From the NCBI RefSeq assembly GCF_023715105.1, contig NZ_JAMBNO010000002.1, positions 62,001 to 126,000 on the forward strand: DNA of 64,000 nt, in the 5' to 3' direction. The notes under the pieces were generated by a model. The model was not told the DNA's origin and did not search any database. It saw nothing but the letters and a program-made list of their open reading frames with translations. The translations under genes and the position numbers were made by a program. This stretch comes from Hydrogenophaga intermedia (GTDB lineage Bacteria > Pseudomonadota > Gammaproteobacteria > Burkholderiales > Burkholderiaceae_C). Of this stretch, positions 35,927 through 44,318 are shown in pieces. The stretch's first letter is position 1. Each line of letters opens with the position of its first letter.

Positions 35927-36656
35927 GGAGACGGGCGCGTCGGCGCCGGGGTTGAATGATCTGGAACCAGAGATAGAGGCCAGCCACCAGGGCGCACAGC
36001 GCGAACCACTGGAAGGCGTAGCCATGGTGCTTGTGCACGTCGGTGGCAGGCAGTGGCCATTGGCGTTGCAGACGCCCCTGGCCTTCGCCCTCATCGTCGC
36101 CGGTCTGCTGCACCGAAAGATCCAGCAGCGCGAGACCGGTTTCCTGTCGGAGGGCGGCAAGGTCGATATTTTGCCGGATGGGCCCGCTGCCGGCGTCGCC
36201 GAACTGGTATAGCCGCCCGGGCGGCGGGGCCAGCCGCCCGGACACCAGCACCTCGCCCGGCGGCGTGGCGACATCGGGCACGCGCGTGCGGTCGTTGAAA
36301 TCGCGCGGCAGCCAGCCGCGCTGCACCAGCACCACACGGTCGCTGCCCGTCAATTGCAATGGCGTCACCAGAAAGAAGCCGGTTCGGCCGTTCATTTGCC
36401 GGTTCTCCAGGAAGACGCTGTGCTGCGGCACCCATTGGCCGCGCAACTGCACGGCGCGGTGCAGCAGCGATGCGGTATCCGTCTGCGCCAGCAATCCGGC
36501 ATTGCCCACCGGGGCCTGCTCGGCGCGCGCGAGGATGGCGGCCTCCAGCGAAGTCTTCTGGCGCGCCCGATCCAGTTGCCACAGACCCAGCGAGGCGGTC
36601 GCGGCCATCGTGATGACCGTGGCCACGGTGACGACCAGAAAGCGCGCGCGGCTCAT
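35907..36656 (-). CDS. SURF1 oxidase assembly protein
   Basis: A 249-residue SURF1 protein: an N-terminal helix (6-26), a periplasmic domain with the family signatures LGLWQLDRA near 28 and RGWLPRDFND near 125, and a C-terminal helix followed by a basic tail. The C-terminal helix begins with the conserved H-GYAFQWFAL motif. It helps insert heme A into subunit I. The ATG at 36656 is chosen; one 5 codons earlier also fits. The next gene overlaps by 20 bp. Confidence 0.9.
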   Translation of the reverse strand: MSRARFLVVTVATVITMAATASLGLWQLDRARQKTSLEAAILARAEQAPVGNAGLLAQTDTASLLHRAVQLRGQWVPQHSVFLENRQMNGRTGFFLVTPLQLTGSDRVVLVQRGWLPRDFNDRTRVPDVATPPGEVLVSGRLAPPPGRLYQFGDAGSGPIRQNIDLAALRQETGLALLDLSVQQTGDDEGEGQGRLQRQWPLPATDVHKHHGYAFQWFALCALVAGLYLWFQIIQPRRRRARLHGQDAR

Positions 36657-36719
36657 CCAGCCACCCCGCATTGACCGTGCGTGGTCATGGGCGCGAACGG
36701 GCCCCGGATAATGCGGGGC

Positions 36720-36950
36720 ATGAAGTACCTGGTCATCGTGGCTTTCGTGGCCATCATCGGCAGCCTGGCCGCGGCGCTGGTGTTCATGATGCGCGGCGGC
36801 GTGCAGGAAGAGGGCGAAGCGCCACGCAAACGGCAGATGGCGCGCGCCCTCGCGTTTCGCGTCGGCTTTTCCGTCCTGCTCTTCGTGCTGGTGCTGGTGG
36901 CGTACTTCATGGGCTGGATCCAACCGACCGGCTTGCCGCTGCAGCGCTGA
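36720..36950 (+). CDS. DUF2909 twin-transmembrane protein
   Basis: A 76-residue protein with two hydrophobic helices (3-22 and 46-68) joined by a charged loop (QEEGEAPRKRQ). It matches the DUF2909 twin-transmembrane family that sits beside cox genes in many betaproteobacteria. It is the only plus-strand gene within the oxidase block, wedged between SURF1 and ctaE, and ends at a shared terminator. Its function is unknown, with an assembly role suggested only by its location. Confidence 0.8.
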   Translation: MKYLVIVAFVAIIGSLAAALVFMMRGGVQEEGEAPRKRQMARALAFRVGFSVLLFVLVLVAYFMGWIQPTGLPLQR

Positions 36951-36972
36951 TCGGCGCAACGGTCACCGAAAG

Positions 36973-36997
36973 AAAAAAGCGCCTCGCGGCGCTTTTT
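36973..36997. terminator. bidirectional intrinsic terminator
   Basis: The stem AGCGCC/GGCGCT with a 4-nt loop is bounded by an A-run (36973-36978) and a T-run (36993-36997). It serves the DUF2909 gene on the plus strand and the ctaC-to-ctaE operon on the minus strand. Confidence 0.9.
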
Positions 36998-37025
36998 CCA
37001 TGGGGCAGACGTCCCTGGCAGGACA

Positions 37026-37907
37026 TCACATCCAGTAAACGAGGATGTACAGGCCGAGCCAGACCACGTCCACGAAGTGCCAGTACCAGGCTGCGCCCTC
37101 GAAGCCGAAGTGACGCTCGGCCGTGAAATGGCCCTTGTGCAGACGCAGGGTGATGAACAGCAGCATCAGCATGCCCACGAACACGTGAAAGCCGTGGAAA
37201 CCGGTGAGCATGAAGAACGTGGAGCCGAAGATGCCCGAGTTGAGCTTGAGGTTCAAGTCGGTGTAGGCGTGGAAGTACTCGTAACCCTGCACGAACAGGA
37301 ACACCAGGCCCAGCAGCACCGTGATCCACATGAAGCCGATGGTCTTGGCACGTTGGCCGGCCTGCAGCGCGTGGTGTGCGATGGTGAGCGTGACGCCCGA
37401 GGTGAGCAGCAGCGCGGTGTTGATGGTGGGCAGCCAGAACGGGCCCATGGTCTGGAACGGCTCGACGATGCCGGCAGGCGACGCGGTGGCACCGGCCTGA
37501 ATGCTCGGCCACACAGCGGAAAAGTCGGGCCAGATCAGCGCGTTCTCGATGCTGCCGAGGTTGGGCACCGAGTGCGAGCGGGCCCACCACAGCGCAGTGA
37601 AGAAGGCACCGAAGAACATCACCTCCGAGAAGATGAACCAGCTCATGCTCCAGCGGAACGAGAGGTCGATCTTGCGGCCGTACATGCCGGATTCGCTTTC
37701 GTGGATGGCGTCGCTGAACCACTGGTACAGCACGAAGAGCCAGAACGCCAGGCCGAAGGCCAGCGAATACGCGCCCCACTGTGCTCCGTTGATCCACTGG
37801 CCGGCGCCCAGGATCACGAAGAAAAGGCCGAACGCGGCCATGACCGGGTGCCGCGATGGTCCGGGGACGAAGTAGTACGGCGTCGAGCCATGGGATGCTG
37901 CGGACAT
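37026..37907 (-). CDS. ctaE: cytochrome c oxidase subunit III
   Basis: A 293-residue seven-helix subunit. The family features YYFVPGPSRHPV at the N-terminus, the acidic FIFSEVMFFGAFF helix near 90, and HFVDVVWLGLYILVYW at the C-terminus are all present. It stabilises the subunit I core and its lipid-facing oxygen channel. It is the last gene of the minus-strand structural operon, 69 bp after DUF2970, and ends at a strong terminator. Confidence 0.97.
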   Translation of the reverse strand: MSAASHGSTPYYFVPGPSRHPVMAAFGLFFVILGAGQWINGAQWGAYSLAFGLAFWLFVLYQWFSDAIHESESGMYGRKIDLSFRWSMSWFIFSEVMFFGAFFTALWWARSHSVPNLGSIENALIWPDFSAVWPSIQAGATASPAGIVEPFQTMGPFWLPTINTALLLTSGVTLTIAHHALQAGQRAKTIGFMWITVLLGLVFLFVQGYEYFHAYTDLNLKLNSGIFGSTFFMLTGFHGFHVFVGMLMLLFITLRLHKGHFTAERHFGFEGAAWYWHFVDVVWLGLYILVYWM

Positions 37908-37976
37908 GCTGCTCTCTCCTGTTGTGCTGCTATCGCTGTGTCAATGTCAAAAGAAACGTCATGCGGGCGGCCGCCC

Positions 37977-38177
37977 TCAACCGGCCACCCAGTTCACCAG
38001 CGCAATGAGCACGCCGACGAACACGAAAGCCATCACGATGCCCATCGCCATCAAGTGCAATGGATGCAGGCGTTTGATGTCTTTCTCGTACTCGCCCCGC
38101 TGCCGAACGCCGAGGAAGCCCCACGACACGGCCTTGAGCGTGTCGAGGAAGGATCCGGAGGACGGCTTCGTGGCCAT
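37977..38177 (-). CDS. DUF2970 small membrane protein
   Basis: This 66-residue protein has an amphipathic N-terminus (FLDTLKAVSWGFLGVR) and one transmembrane helix (about 42-63). It matches DUF2970, found between ctaG and ctaE in beta- and gammaproteobacterial cox operons. The start is the ATG at 38177, 5 bp after the ctaG stop. A role in oxidase assembly or as an accessory subunit is inferred from gene position only. Confidence 0.82.
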   Translation of the reverse strand: MATKPSSGSFLDTLKAVSWGFLGVRQRGEYEKDIKRLHPLHLMAMGIVMAFVFVGVLIALVNWVAG

Positions 38178-38182
38178 GAAAC

Positions 38183-38791
38183 TCACACCGCCCCTGGCGC
38201 CTGCGGCGCGCGGGCCTGCGGCACCACGCTGGACGCCGGTGCGGGCGGCACCCCGCCACCCACCTCGAAGAAGGTGTACGAGAGGGTGATGGTGGTCACA
38301 TCCTTGGGCAGGCGCGGGTCGATCACGAACGCCACCGGCCACTCCTTCTTCTCGCCCGGGGCCAGCGTGTACTGCGAGAAGCAGAAGCACTCGAGCTTGT
38401 TGAAGTGCGAGCCCGACTGCTTGGGCGCGTAACTCGGGATGGCCTGCGCTGCCATGGTGCGGTTCTGGATGTTCTGGAACTCGTAGACCACGGTGGCCAG
38501 TTCACCCGGGTGCACTTCGAGCGAGCGTACCGCCGGCTTGAAATGCCAGGGTCCACGCACGTTGGTGTCGAACTCCACGGTGATGGTGCGGCTGCGGTCG
38601 ACCTGCGTGTTCGCCGGCAGACTGGCGCCGACACCGGGCACACGCGTCTCGGCCACGGCCAGCACGTTGATGCCCAGCGCCTCGCAGATGTGGCGGTAGA
38701 TCGGCACGAGCGCGTAACCGAACGCGAACATGCCCAGCGCGATCACGGCCAGCTTGCCGACGATCTTGAGATTTTCCTGCCGCAGTCCCAT
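38183..38791 (-). CDS. ctaG: Cox11/CtaG copper insertion protein
   Basis: A 202-residue protein with one N-terminal transmembrane helix (10-30) and a periplasmic immunoglobulin-like domain. The copper-binding CFCF motif lies near residue 136 (LECFCFSQYTLAPGE), as in Cox11. It delivers copper to CuB of subunit I. The N-terminal Cys36 (RHICEALG) is the third conserved cysteine. It lies between a 36-residue protein gene and DUF2970. Confidence 0.94.
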   Translation of the reverse strand: MGLRQENLKIVGKLAVIALGMFAFGYALVPIYRHICEALGINVLAVAETRVPGVGASLPANTQVDRSRTITVEFDTNVRGPWHFKPAVRSLEVHPGELATVVYEFQNIQNRTMAAQAIPSYAPKQSGSHFNKLECFCFSQYTLAPGEKKEWPVAFVIDPRLPKDVTTITLSYTFFEVGGGVPPAPASSVVPQARAPQAPGAV

Positions 38792-38810
38792 CGTGTGCTC
38801 CGTTTGATGC

Positions 38811-38921
38811 TCAGCCGCCGAACAACGCGAGCTTGGCCACGAAGCCCAGGAAGAAGGCGATGGCCACCGACGCCAGGATCAGCCCCAGGCGCAGGTTGCT
38901 CTTCTTCTGCTCAGGCGTCAT
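38811..38921 (-). CDS. cytochrome oxidase small assembly protein
   Basis: A 36-residue single-helix protein (MTPEQKKSNLRLGLILASVA at its start). The charged N-terminus is followed by one membrane helix of about 22 residues. It is encoded exactly between ctaD and ctaG, where betaproteobacteria carry such a tiny gene. It is too short to show homology by eye; the position and hydrophobic pattern are the evidence. It ends 19 bp before ctaG begins. Confidence 0.7.
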   Translation of the reverse strand: MTPEQKKSNLRLGLILASVAIAFFLGFVAKLALFGG

Positions 38922-38937
38922 CAACGTCACCGTGCGA

Positions 38938-40557
38938 TCAACCCACCACCCGCGTGGCGGTGGCGTCGAGCTTGGGCGGGTTCTCGAAGGTGTGGAAGGG
39001 CGCCGGCGACGGCACTTCCCACTCCAGGCCTTCGGCGCCTTCCCAGGGCTTCTGCACCGCCTTTTCACCCTTGCCACGCATGGCAGGGAGCACCACGGCG
39101 AGGAAGAAGTAGACCTGCGCAAAGCCGAAGCCGAAGGCGCCGATCGAGGCGATCATGTTGAAGTCCGCGAACTGCATCGGGTAGTCGGCATAGCGACGCG
39201 GCATGCCGGCCAGACCCAGGAAGTGCATCGGGAAGAAAGTGATGTTGAAGGATATCATCGACCACCAGAAGTGGATCTTGCCGCGGGTCTCGCTGTACAT
39301 CACACCCGTCCACTTGGGCAGCCAGTAGTAGATACCGGCAAACATGGCGAACAGCGAACCCGCCACCAGCACGTAGTGGAAGTGCGCCACCACGTAGTAG
39401 GTGTCCTGCATCTGGATGTCGATCGGCGCGACCGACAGGATCAGGCCGGTGAAACCACCCATGGTGAACACGAAGATGAAGCCCACAGCCCACAGCATCG
39501 GGGTCTCGAAGGTCATCTCGCCCTTCCACATGGTGGCGATCCAGTTGAAGATCTTCACGCCCGTGGGCACGGCGATCAGCATCGTGGAATACATGAAGAA
39601 CAGCTGGCCCGTCACCGGCATGCCGGTGGTGAACATGTGGTGCGCCCACACGACGAAGGACAGGATGGCGATGGAGCCGGTGGCGTAAACCATGGAGGCG
39701 TAGCCGAACAGCTTCTTGCGTGCGAAGGCGGGCACGACCTGGCTCACGATGCCGAAGGCCGGCAGGATCATGATGTAGACCTCGGGGTGGCCGAAGAACC
39801 AGAAGATGTGCTGGTACATCACCGGGTCGCCGCCGCCGGCGGGGTTGAAGAAGGCGGTGCCGAAGTGGCGGTCCGTCAGCGTCATGGTGATCGCGCCGGC
39901 CAGCACGGGCATGACGGCGATCAGCAGGTAGGCGGTGATGAGCCAGGTCCAGCAGAACATGGGCATCTTCATCAGCGTCATGCCGGGCGCGCGCATGTTC
40001 AGGATGGTCACGATGATGTTGATCGAGCCCATGATCGACGAGGCGCCAAGGATGTGCATCGCGAAGATGCCGGCGTCCATCGAGGGGCCCATCTGCAGGG
40101 TCAGCGGCGCGTAGAGCGTCCAGCCGGCAGCGGGCGCGCCGCCGGGCATGAAGAACGAACCCACGAGCATGAGGGCGGCAGGAATCATCAGCCAGAAGCT
40201 GAGGTTGTTCATCCGCGCGAACGCCATGTCGGAGGCGCCGATCTGCAGCGGAATCATCCAGTTCGCAAAGCCCACGAAGGCCGGCATGATGGCGCCGAAC
40301 ACCATGATCAGGCCGTGCATGGTGGTGAGCTGGTTGAACAGCTCCGGGTTCACCAGTTGCAGCCCGGGCTGGAACAGCTCGGCGCGAATGCCCAGGGCCA
40401 GCAGGCCGCCGACCATCAGCATGGCGAACGAGAACAGCAGGTACAGGGTACCGATGTCCTTGTGGTTGGTGGCAAACACCCAGCGCCGCCAGCCGGTGGG
40501 CGCGTGGTGGTCGTGATCGTGGCCGTGGGCGTCGTGATGGTCGAGCACTGCACTCAT
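38938..40557 (-). CDS. ctaD: cytochrome c oxidase subunit I
   Basis: The 539-residue catalytic subunit has twelve helices. Residues for heme a, heme a3 and CuB are visible: GLIMVFGAIMP near 75 with the heme a histidine, the WFFGHPEVYI block near 240 with the cross-linked His-Tyr pair, VVWAHHMFTTGM near 295 for CuB, and AHFHYVL near 380. The ExxH-type K and D channel positions look normal. It forms the proton-pumping aa3 core with ctaC and ctaE. It follows ctaC by 38 bp. Confidence 0.98.
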   Translation of the reverse strand: MSAVLDHHDAHGHDHDHHAPTGWRRWVFATNHKDIGTLYLLFSFAMLMVGGLLALGIRAELFQPGLQLVNPELFNQLTTMHGLIMVFGAIMPAFVGFANWMIPLQIGASDMAFARMNNLSFWLMIPAALMLVGSFFMPGGAPAAGWTLYAPLTLQMGPSMDAGIFAMHILGASSIMGSINIIVTILNMRAPGMTLMKMPMFCWTWLITAYLLIAVMPVLAGAITMTLTDRHFGTAFFNPAGGGDPVMYQHIFWFFGHPEVYIMILPAFGIVSQVVPAFARKKLFGYASMVYATGSIAILSFVVWAHHMFTTGMPVTGQLFFMYSTMLIAVPTGVKIFNWIATMWKGEMTFETPMLWAVGFIFVFTMGGFTGLILSVAPIDIQMQDTYYVVAHFHYVLVAGSLFAMFAGIYYWLPKWTGVMYSETRGKIHFWWSMISFNITFFPMHFLGLAGMPRRYADYPMQFADFNMIASIGAFGFGFAQVYFFLAVVLPAMRGKGEKAVQKPWEGAEGLEWEVPSPAPFHTFENPPKLDATATRVVG

Positions 40558-40595
40558 GGTCTGTTCCTCAGGTTCTCAAACGGTACGCACACGCG

Positions 40596-41801
40596 TCACT
40601 GGCGGGCAGCCTGCACGTCGGCCGGCTGCACGATCTGCTGGGTGGCGTTGCTCCAGCTGTTCTTGGTGAAGGTCATCACGGCGGCCAGCTCGGTGTCGGA
40701 AAGTTGCTTCCACGCGGGCATGGCGCCATTGTTCTGGCCGTTGAGCAGCACGTTGATGATCTTGGACTTGTCGGCATCGACCACGAGGGCGGAGCCGTCC
40801 AGGGCCTTGATCGGGCCGGCGCCCTTGCCGTTGGCCTGGTGGCAGGCGGCGCAGTTGGCGGCGTACACCGACTCGCCACGCTTGACCAGGTCGGCCAGCG
40901 TCCAGACCTTGCTCGGGTCGTCCGCAGCGGCGGCCATGGCCTTTTGCTTTTCGGTGACCCAGGCGGTGTATTCCTCGGCCGTGACCACCTTCACGTGGAT
41001 CGGCATGTAGGCGTGTTCCTTGCCGCACAGCTCGGCGCACTGGCCGTAGAAGTCGCCGGTCTTTTCCGCGCGGAACCAGGTGTCGCGCACGAAGCCGGGG
41101 ATGGCATCCTGCTTGACGCCAAAGGCCGGCACCATCCAGGCGTGGATGACGTCGTTGGCGGTGGTGATGATGCGGATCTTCTTGCCGACCGGCACCACCA
41201 TGGGGTTGTCCACCTTGAGCAGGTAATCGTCGGTGGGCGGCGGGCTGCCGCTGGCCGACATCACGCGGTGCGCCGTGTCCAGCGTGGAGAGGAAGCCGAT
41301 TCCCTCGCCTTCACCCTTGATGTAGTCGTAGCCCCACTTCCACTGCATGCCGGTGGCCTTGATGGTCAGGTCGGCGTTGGTGGTGTCCTTCTGCGCGACC
41401 AGCACCTTGGTGGCCGGCAGGGCCATGCCGATGACGATGAGCAAGGGCACGATGGTCCAGCCCAGCTCCACCCAGATCGGCTCGGCCAGTTCCTGGGACT
41501 TGTGGCCCACGGACTTGCGGTGCTTGAGGATGGAATAGAACATGACGCCGAAGACGATCACGAAGATCACGGCGCAGAGGGCCATCATGAACCAGTGCAG
41601 CCAGTGCTGCTCCTCGGCGATCTTCGTGACGGGCGGCGCAAAGTTGAGCTGGTTGACCGCCGGACCGCCAGGCAGGTCATTGACCTTCTGGGCAGCCACC
41701 GAGGTCCAGACCCCGGCGCTCAGGAGCGTCAGGCCAACCGCGTTGCGCACCGCCCGGACACGGTGGCGAAGGTCGTGGAGCGTCTTCGTCGTCTTACTCA
41801 C
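40596..41801 (-). CDS. ctaC: cytochrome c oxidase subunit II with fused cytochrome c
   Basis: A 401-residue protein: signal peptide (about 1-37), two transmembrane helices (about 70-93 and 112-135), a cupredoxin domain with the CuA ligands C255, C259, H263 and M266 (CAELCGKEHAYM), then a C-terminal cytochrome c domain with CAACH at 317-321. The fusion gives an electron-entry heme attached to the oxidase. The start is a GTG at 41801 in an AT-rich patch; no ATG fits. It heads the structural operon. Confidence 0.95.
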   Translation of the reverse strand: MSKTTKTLHDLRHRVRAVRNAVGLTLLSAGVWTSVAAQKVNDLPGGPAVNQLNFAPPVTKIAEEQHWLHWFMMALCAVIFVIVFGVMFYSILKHRKSVGHKSQELAEPIWVELGWTIVPLLIVIGMALPATKVLVAQKDTTNADLTIKATGMQWKWGYDYIKGEGEGIGFLSTLDTAHRVMSASGSPPPTDDYLLKVDNPMVVPVGKKIRIITTANDVIHAWMVPAFGVKQDAIPGFVRDTWFRAEKTGDFYGQCAELCGKEHAYMPIHVKVVTAEEYTAWVTEKQKAMAAAADDPSKVWTLADLVKRGESVYAANCAACHQANGKGAGPIKALDGSALVVDADKSKIINVLLNGQNNGAMPAWKQLSDTELAAVMTFTKNSWSNATQQIVQPADVQAARQ

Positions 41802-41823
41802 TTGTTGCGCCTCAAATATAAGC

Positions 41824-41839
41824 GTCGATTGATATCGAC
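41824..41839. promoter_or_regulatory. inverted repeat upstream of ctaC
   Basis: GTCGAT (41824-41829) and ATCGAC (41834-41839) surround a 4-nt TGAT. The site lies 23 bp before the ctaC start, in the most AT-rich bit of the region, with TTATAT on the minus strand nearer the gene as a possible -10. It may be an operator for the oxidase operon. Confidence 0.35.
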
Positions 41840-41877
41840 CTCGATTACACCAAACTTGCCCGCGCTGCGCGGTGGAC

Positions 41878-42360
41878 TCAACCACTGTGCAGCGCCTGTC
41901 GAATCTCCCGGGCCAGCGCCGGCCGCAGCTCGGCGCGCAGAAAGCGCCCCACCTGCACCGACTCCCCACCCGCCCGGACCTCGATGAGGTTCGGGGCCAC
42001 CGCCGCCGGCTCGACCCGAACCCACTCGCGCGCGAACTCGCGGCGCTGGAGCCGACCGGCCGTTTCCTGCTCGACCACCAGCGCATGCGCCAGCAGTCGG
42101 ATGCGCTCGCCATCGGCCGCATGGCGCGCGTACACCAGAAACGCGGCCCCCACGGCCAGCAGTTCCAGCGCCGCAAACGGCAGCACCAGCGTCGCGCCCT
42201 GGGTCCAGAAGAACCCGGCCACACCCAGTGAAACCACACAGAGGGAGGCGTATAGCAGGCCGAGCTGGGCCGGGGTCACCGAGCAGTTGCGGCGCAACCG
42301 CCACTCCATGCCCTCGTCGGACTGGGTTGCAAAGCGGTACGCGTAGCTGGACGGACTCAC
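41878..42360 (-). CDS. DUF2244 membrane protein
   Basis: A 160-residue protein with two transmembrane helices (about 30-75) and a soluble C-terminal part (VVEQETAGRLQRREFAREWVR to the end). This matches DUF2244, which is often found just upstream of cox genes. The GTG at 42360 is chosen because its product begins with the YRF...EEG-type lead that precedes EWRLRRNCS in relatives; the ATG at 42309 is the alternative. The function is unknown. Confidence 0.72.
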   Translation of the reverse strand: MSPSSYAYRFATQSDEGMEWRLRRNCSVTPAQLGLLYASLCVVSLGVAGFFWTQGATLVLPFAALELLAVGAAFLVYARHAADGERIRLLAHALVVEQETAGRLQRREFAREWVRVEPAAVAPNLIEVRAGGESVQVGRFLRAELRPALAREIRQALHSG

Positions 42361-42532
42361 ACCCACACCACTGGTCGGTCGGTGCGCAGCCCGAGGACCG
42401 TGCACCAGCGCAGGGAAAATGCCCTTCAACTCAAAACCGCGGGATTGTAGCCCGCCGCCAGAGGGCGGCGACCCACAGGCCGGACGCATCGCTCGGGTTA
42501 TCGCCCGCCCGGTGCGCCAGGCCAGGCCCGGC

Positions 42533-43441
42533 TCACCCGCGGCGGCGGCGCAACTGCTCGCGCACCTCGTCCAGCGGCAGTGCCGTCTGGCCGCTTCGAA
42601 GGTGTGGCTCCGCCCGCACCGCATGGCCGTAGATGATCTCGAAGCCCAGCCGCAGGCGCCCATCGGCATCGCGCGCGCCGCGGCGCTCGATCGCTTCGAT
42701 CAGCGCCTGGCGCCAGCCGCGCCCGCGCAGACCGGGGTGACGCCCACTGGACAGGTTGCGACCCGAGGCGCGCAGCTCGTCGAGCATGGCGGTGGCGCTG
42801 CCGAACGTCAGCGTGATGCGCTCCATGTCCATCACGGGCTCGGCAAAGCCGGCGTGTACCAGCATGTCGCCCCAGTCGTGCATGTCGGTGAAGGCGTGGG
42901 TGGGCGTGGGCCAGCCTTCGGCGGCGTAGACCGCGCGCAGCTCGGCCAGCGAATCGGGCCCCAGACATGACATCAGCAGGAAGCCACCGGGCGCAAGGTG
43001 GTCGCGCCAGCGGGCGAGCAGCGTCTGCGGGGCTGCCACGGTGTGCAGGCCCATGTTGGCCCACAGCAGTTGCACGGGCCGCGCCACGTCGGCGGCCTCG
43101 GGCACGAAGTCGCGCGCGCGACGCAGCGGGTTCCAGCTGCGCGCCGCGCCTTCGCGGGTGAGCTCGCGCGAGCGCACGAGGTCGTGCGACCACACCTGGC
43201 AGGCGGCATCGGGCAGGGCCGCCCGCACACGCGCATGGCCCTGCAGGCCACCGAGCACGGGCTCCCAATGCAGCCAGCTGCCGGGCGCTTCGCGAAACCA
43301 CTGCAGCCGCTCGACCATCCGGGTGGCCACTTCTTCGTGCAGCCAGGGGCTTTCGGTGCGAGGCAGGCGCAACCAGCGCCTGGCGGCGGCCGGGTCGAGG
43401 CCGGGCACGGCGTCGTCGGAAGGAACGGGGGAGGCTTGCAA
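42533..43441 (-). CDS. BioC-like SAM methyltransferase, motif I lost
   Basis: A 302-residue protein related to the malonyl-ACP methyltransferase BioC: LLWANMGLHTVAAPQTLLARW near 128 and LAPGGFLLMSCLGPDSLAELR near 150 align with BioC. The SAM-binding motif I, normally D-x-G-x-G-x-G, is replaced by EPVLGGLQGH near 60. The rest of the Rossmann fold seems kept. Methylation activity is therefore in doubt, or the family uses a variant site. It is divergent from comF, with overlapping -10 boxes. No biotin genes are nearby. Confidence 0.7.
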   Translation of the reverse strand: MQASPVPSDDAVPGLDPAAARRWLRLPRTESPWLHEEVATRMVERLQWFREAPGSWLHWEPVLGGLQGHARVRAALPDAACQVWSHDLVRSRELTREGAARSWNPLRRARDFVPEAADVARPVQLLWANMGLHTVAAPQTLLARWRDHLAPGGFLLMSCLGPDSLAELRAVYAAEGWPTPTHAFTDMHDWGDMLVHAGFAEPVMDMERITLTFGSATAMLDELRASGRNLSSGRHPGLRGRGWRQALIEAIERRGARDADGRLRLGFEIIYGHAVRAEPHLRSGQTALPLDEVREQLRRRRG

Positions 43442-43488
43442 GGCGTGACGACGGCGGGCACCGGCGCGGGTATCGGCAAAGGGCGCTC

Positions 43489-43496
43489 AGTATATT
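43489..43496. promoter_or_regulatory. overlapping divergent -10 boxes of bioC-like and comF genes
   Basis: TATATT on the plus strand (43491-43496) and TATACT on the minus strand (43494-43489) overlap within the palindrome CTCAGTATATTGAG. They would serve comF, whose ATG is only 9 nt away, and the methyltransferase gene 48 nt away. No clear -35 is seen for comF. Confidence 0.45.
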
Positions 43497-43504
43497 GAGC
43501 CGGC

Positions 43505-44284
43505 ATGTTCACCGCCCTATTCCGCCGCGCCAGCCTGGGCCACTGCCCCGGCATCTGTCACGTCTGCGGGCGCTGGCCCACCCAGCCGATCTGTGGCGCC
43601 TGCATGGCGCGTTTCGGCCGCACCGCCGCTGCCTGCCCGCGCTGTGCCGCCCCGCTGTCGCAGGGCTTATGCACTGGCTGCCTGGCCAGCCCGCCACCGG
43701 ATGACGGACTCGGACGCTGTGTTGCGGCAGTGGATTACGGGTACCCCTGGGAGGCCTTGATCAGCGCCTTCAAGTTCCGCGGCCAGGCGGGTTGGGCCGC
43801 ACCGTTCGCGGCGCTGATGTGGCGCGCCGAGGGCGCATGCGCGCTCGTCCAGGCCTGCGATGTGATTGCACCGGTGCCACTCACCCCCACCCGGCTGGCC
43901 GAGCGTGGCCACCACGCGCCCTGGGAACTCGCCAAGGCGGTGGCGCGGCAACATGCCGGCGCACACAGCGCACACAGCGCACACAGCGCACACAGCGCGC
44001 CGGTGCGGCTCTGCGCGGATGCGCTGGTGCGGCTGAGCGACGGCGCGCCCCAGCACCGGCTGGGGCGCGCTGAACGCCTGCGCAACCTGGCCGGCGCGTT
44101 CGCGGTGTCACCCCGGCATGCGGGCGGGCTGGCGGGTCGCAGGGTGCTGCTCGTCGGTGACGTCACCACCACCGGCGCCACCCTGCTGGCAGCCGCCCGT
44201 GCCCTGCATGCGGTCGGGGTGGCCGGGGTGGATGCGCTGGTGTTTGCCCGCACGCCCGCGCCCGACGAAGCCGCGGCCCGGTGA
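43505..44284 (+). CDS. comF: ComF-family phosphoribosyltransferase
   Basis: A 259-residue protein: an N-terminal zinc-finger-like region with CxxC pairs (CHVCG, ICGAC, CPRC, CTGC) within the first 60 residues, and a C-terminal phosphoribosyltransferase fold with the PRPP loop VGDVTTTGATL near 217 (usually DDVxTTGAT). ComF takes part in DNA uptake in competent bacteria. A four-copy repeat inserts the sequence AHS four times near 153-165. The predicted mRNA has almost no leader. Confidence 0.9.
   Translation: MFTALFRRASLGHCPGICHVCGRWPTQPICGACMARFGRTAAACPRCAAPLSQGLCTGCLASPPPDDGLGRCVAAVDYGYPWEALISAFKFRGQAGWAAPFAALMWRAEGACALVQACDVIAPVPLTPTRLAERGHHAPWELAKAVARQHAGAHSAHSAHSAHSAPVRLCADALVRLSDGAPQHRLGRAERLRNLAGAFAVSPRHAGGLAGRRVLLVGDVTTTGATLLAAARALHAVGVAGVDALVFARTPAPDEAAAR
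43961..43996 (+). repeat. 9-bp tandem repeat in comF
   Basis: The unit GCACACAGC is perfectly repeated four times in a row. It encodes repeated Ala-His-Ser, so copy changes keep the frame. It lies in the phosphoribosyltransferase domain before the active loop, so repeat number might alter the protein. Confidence 0.95.
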
Positions 44285-44318
44285 TACAAGGCGGGCGCAT
44301 GGCTAAGATCGCCGCCCC

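Noticed and set aside
43961..43996. CRISPR-like repeat array
   Set aside because: The units are 9 bp, contiguous and without spacers; they are a coding tandem repeat.
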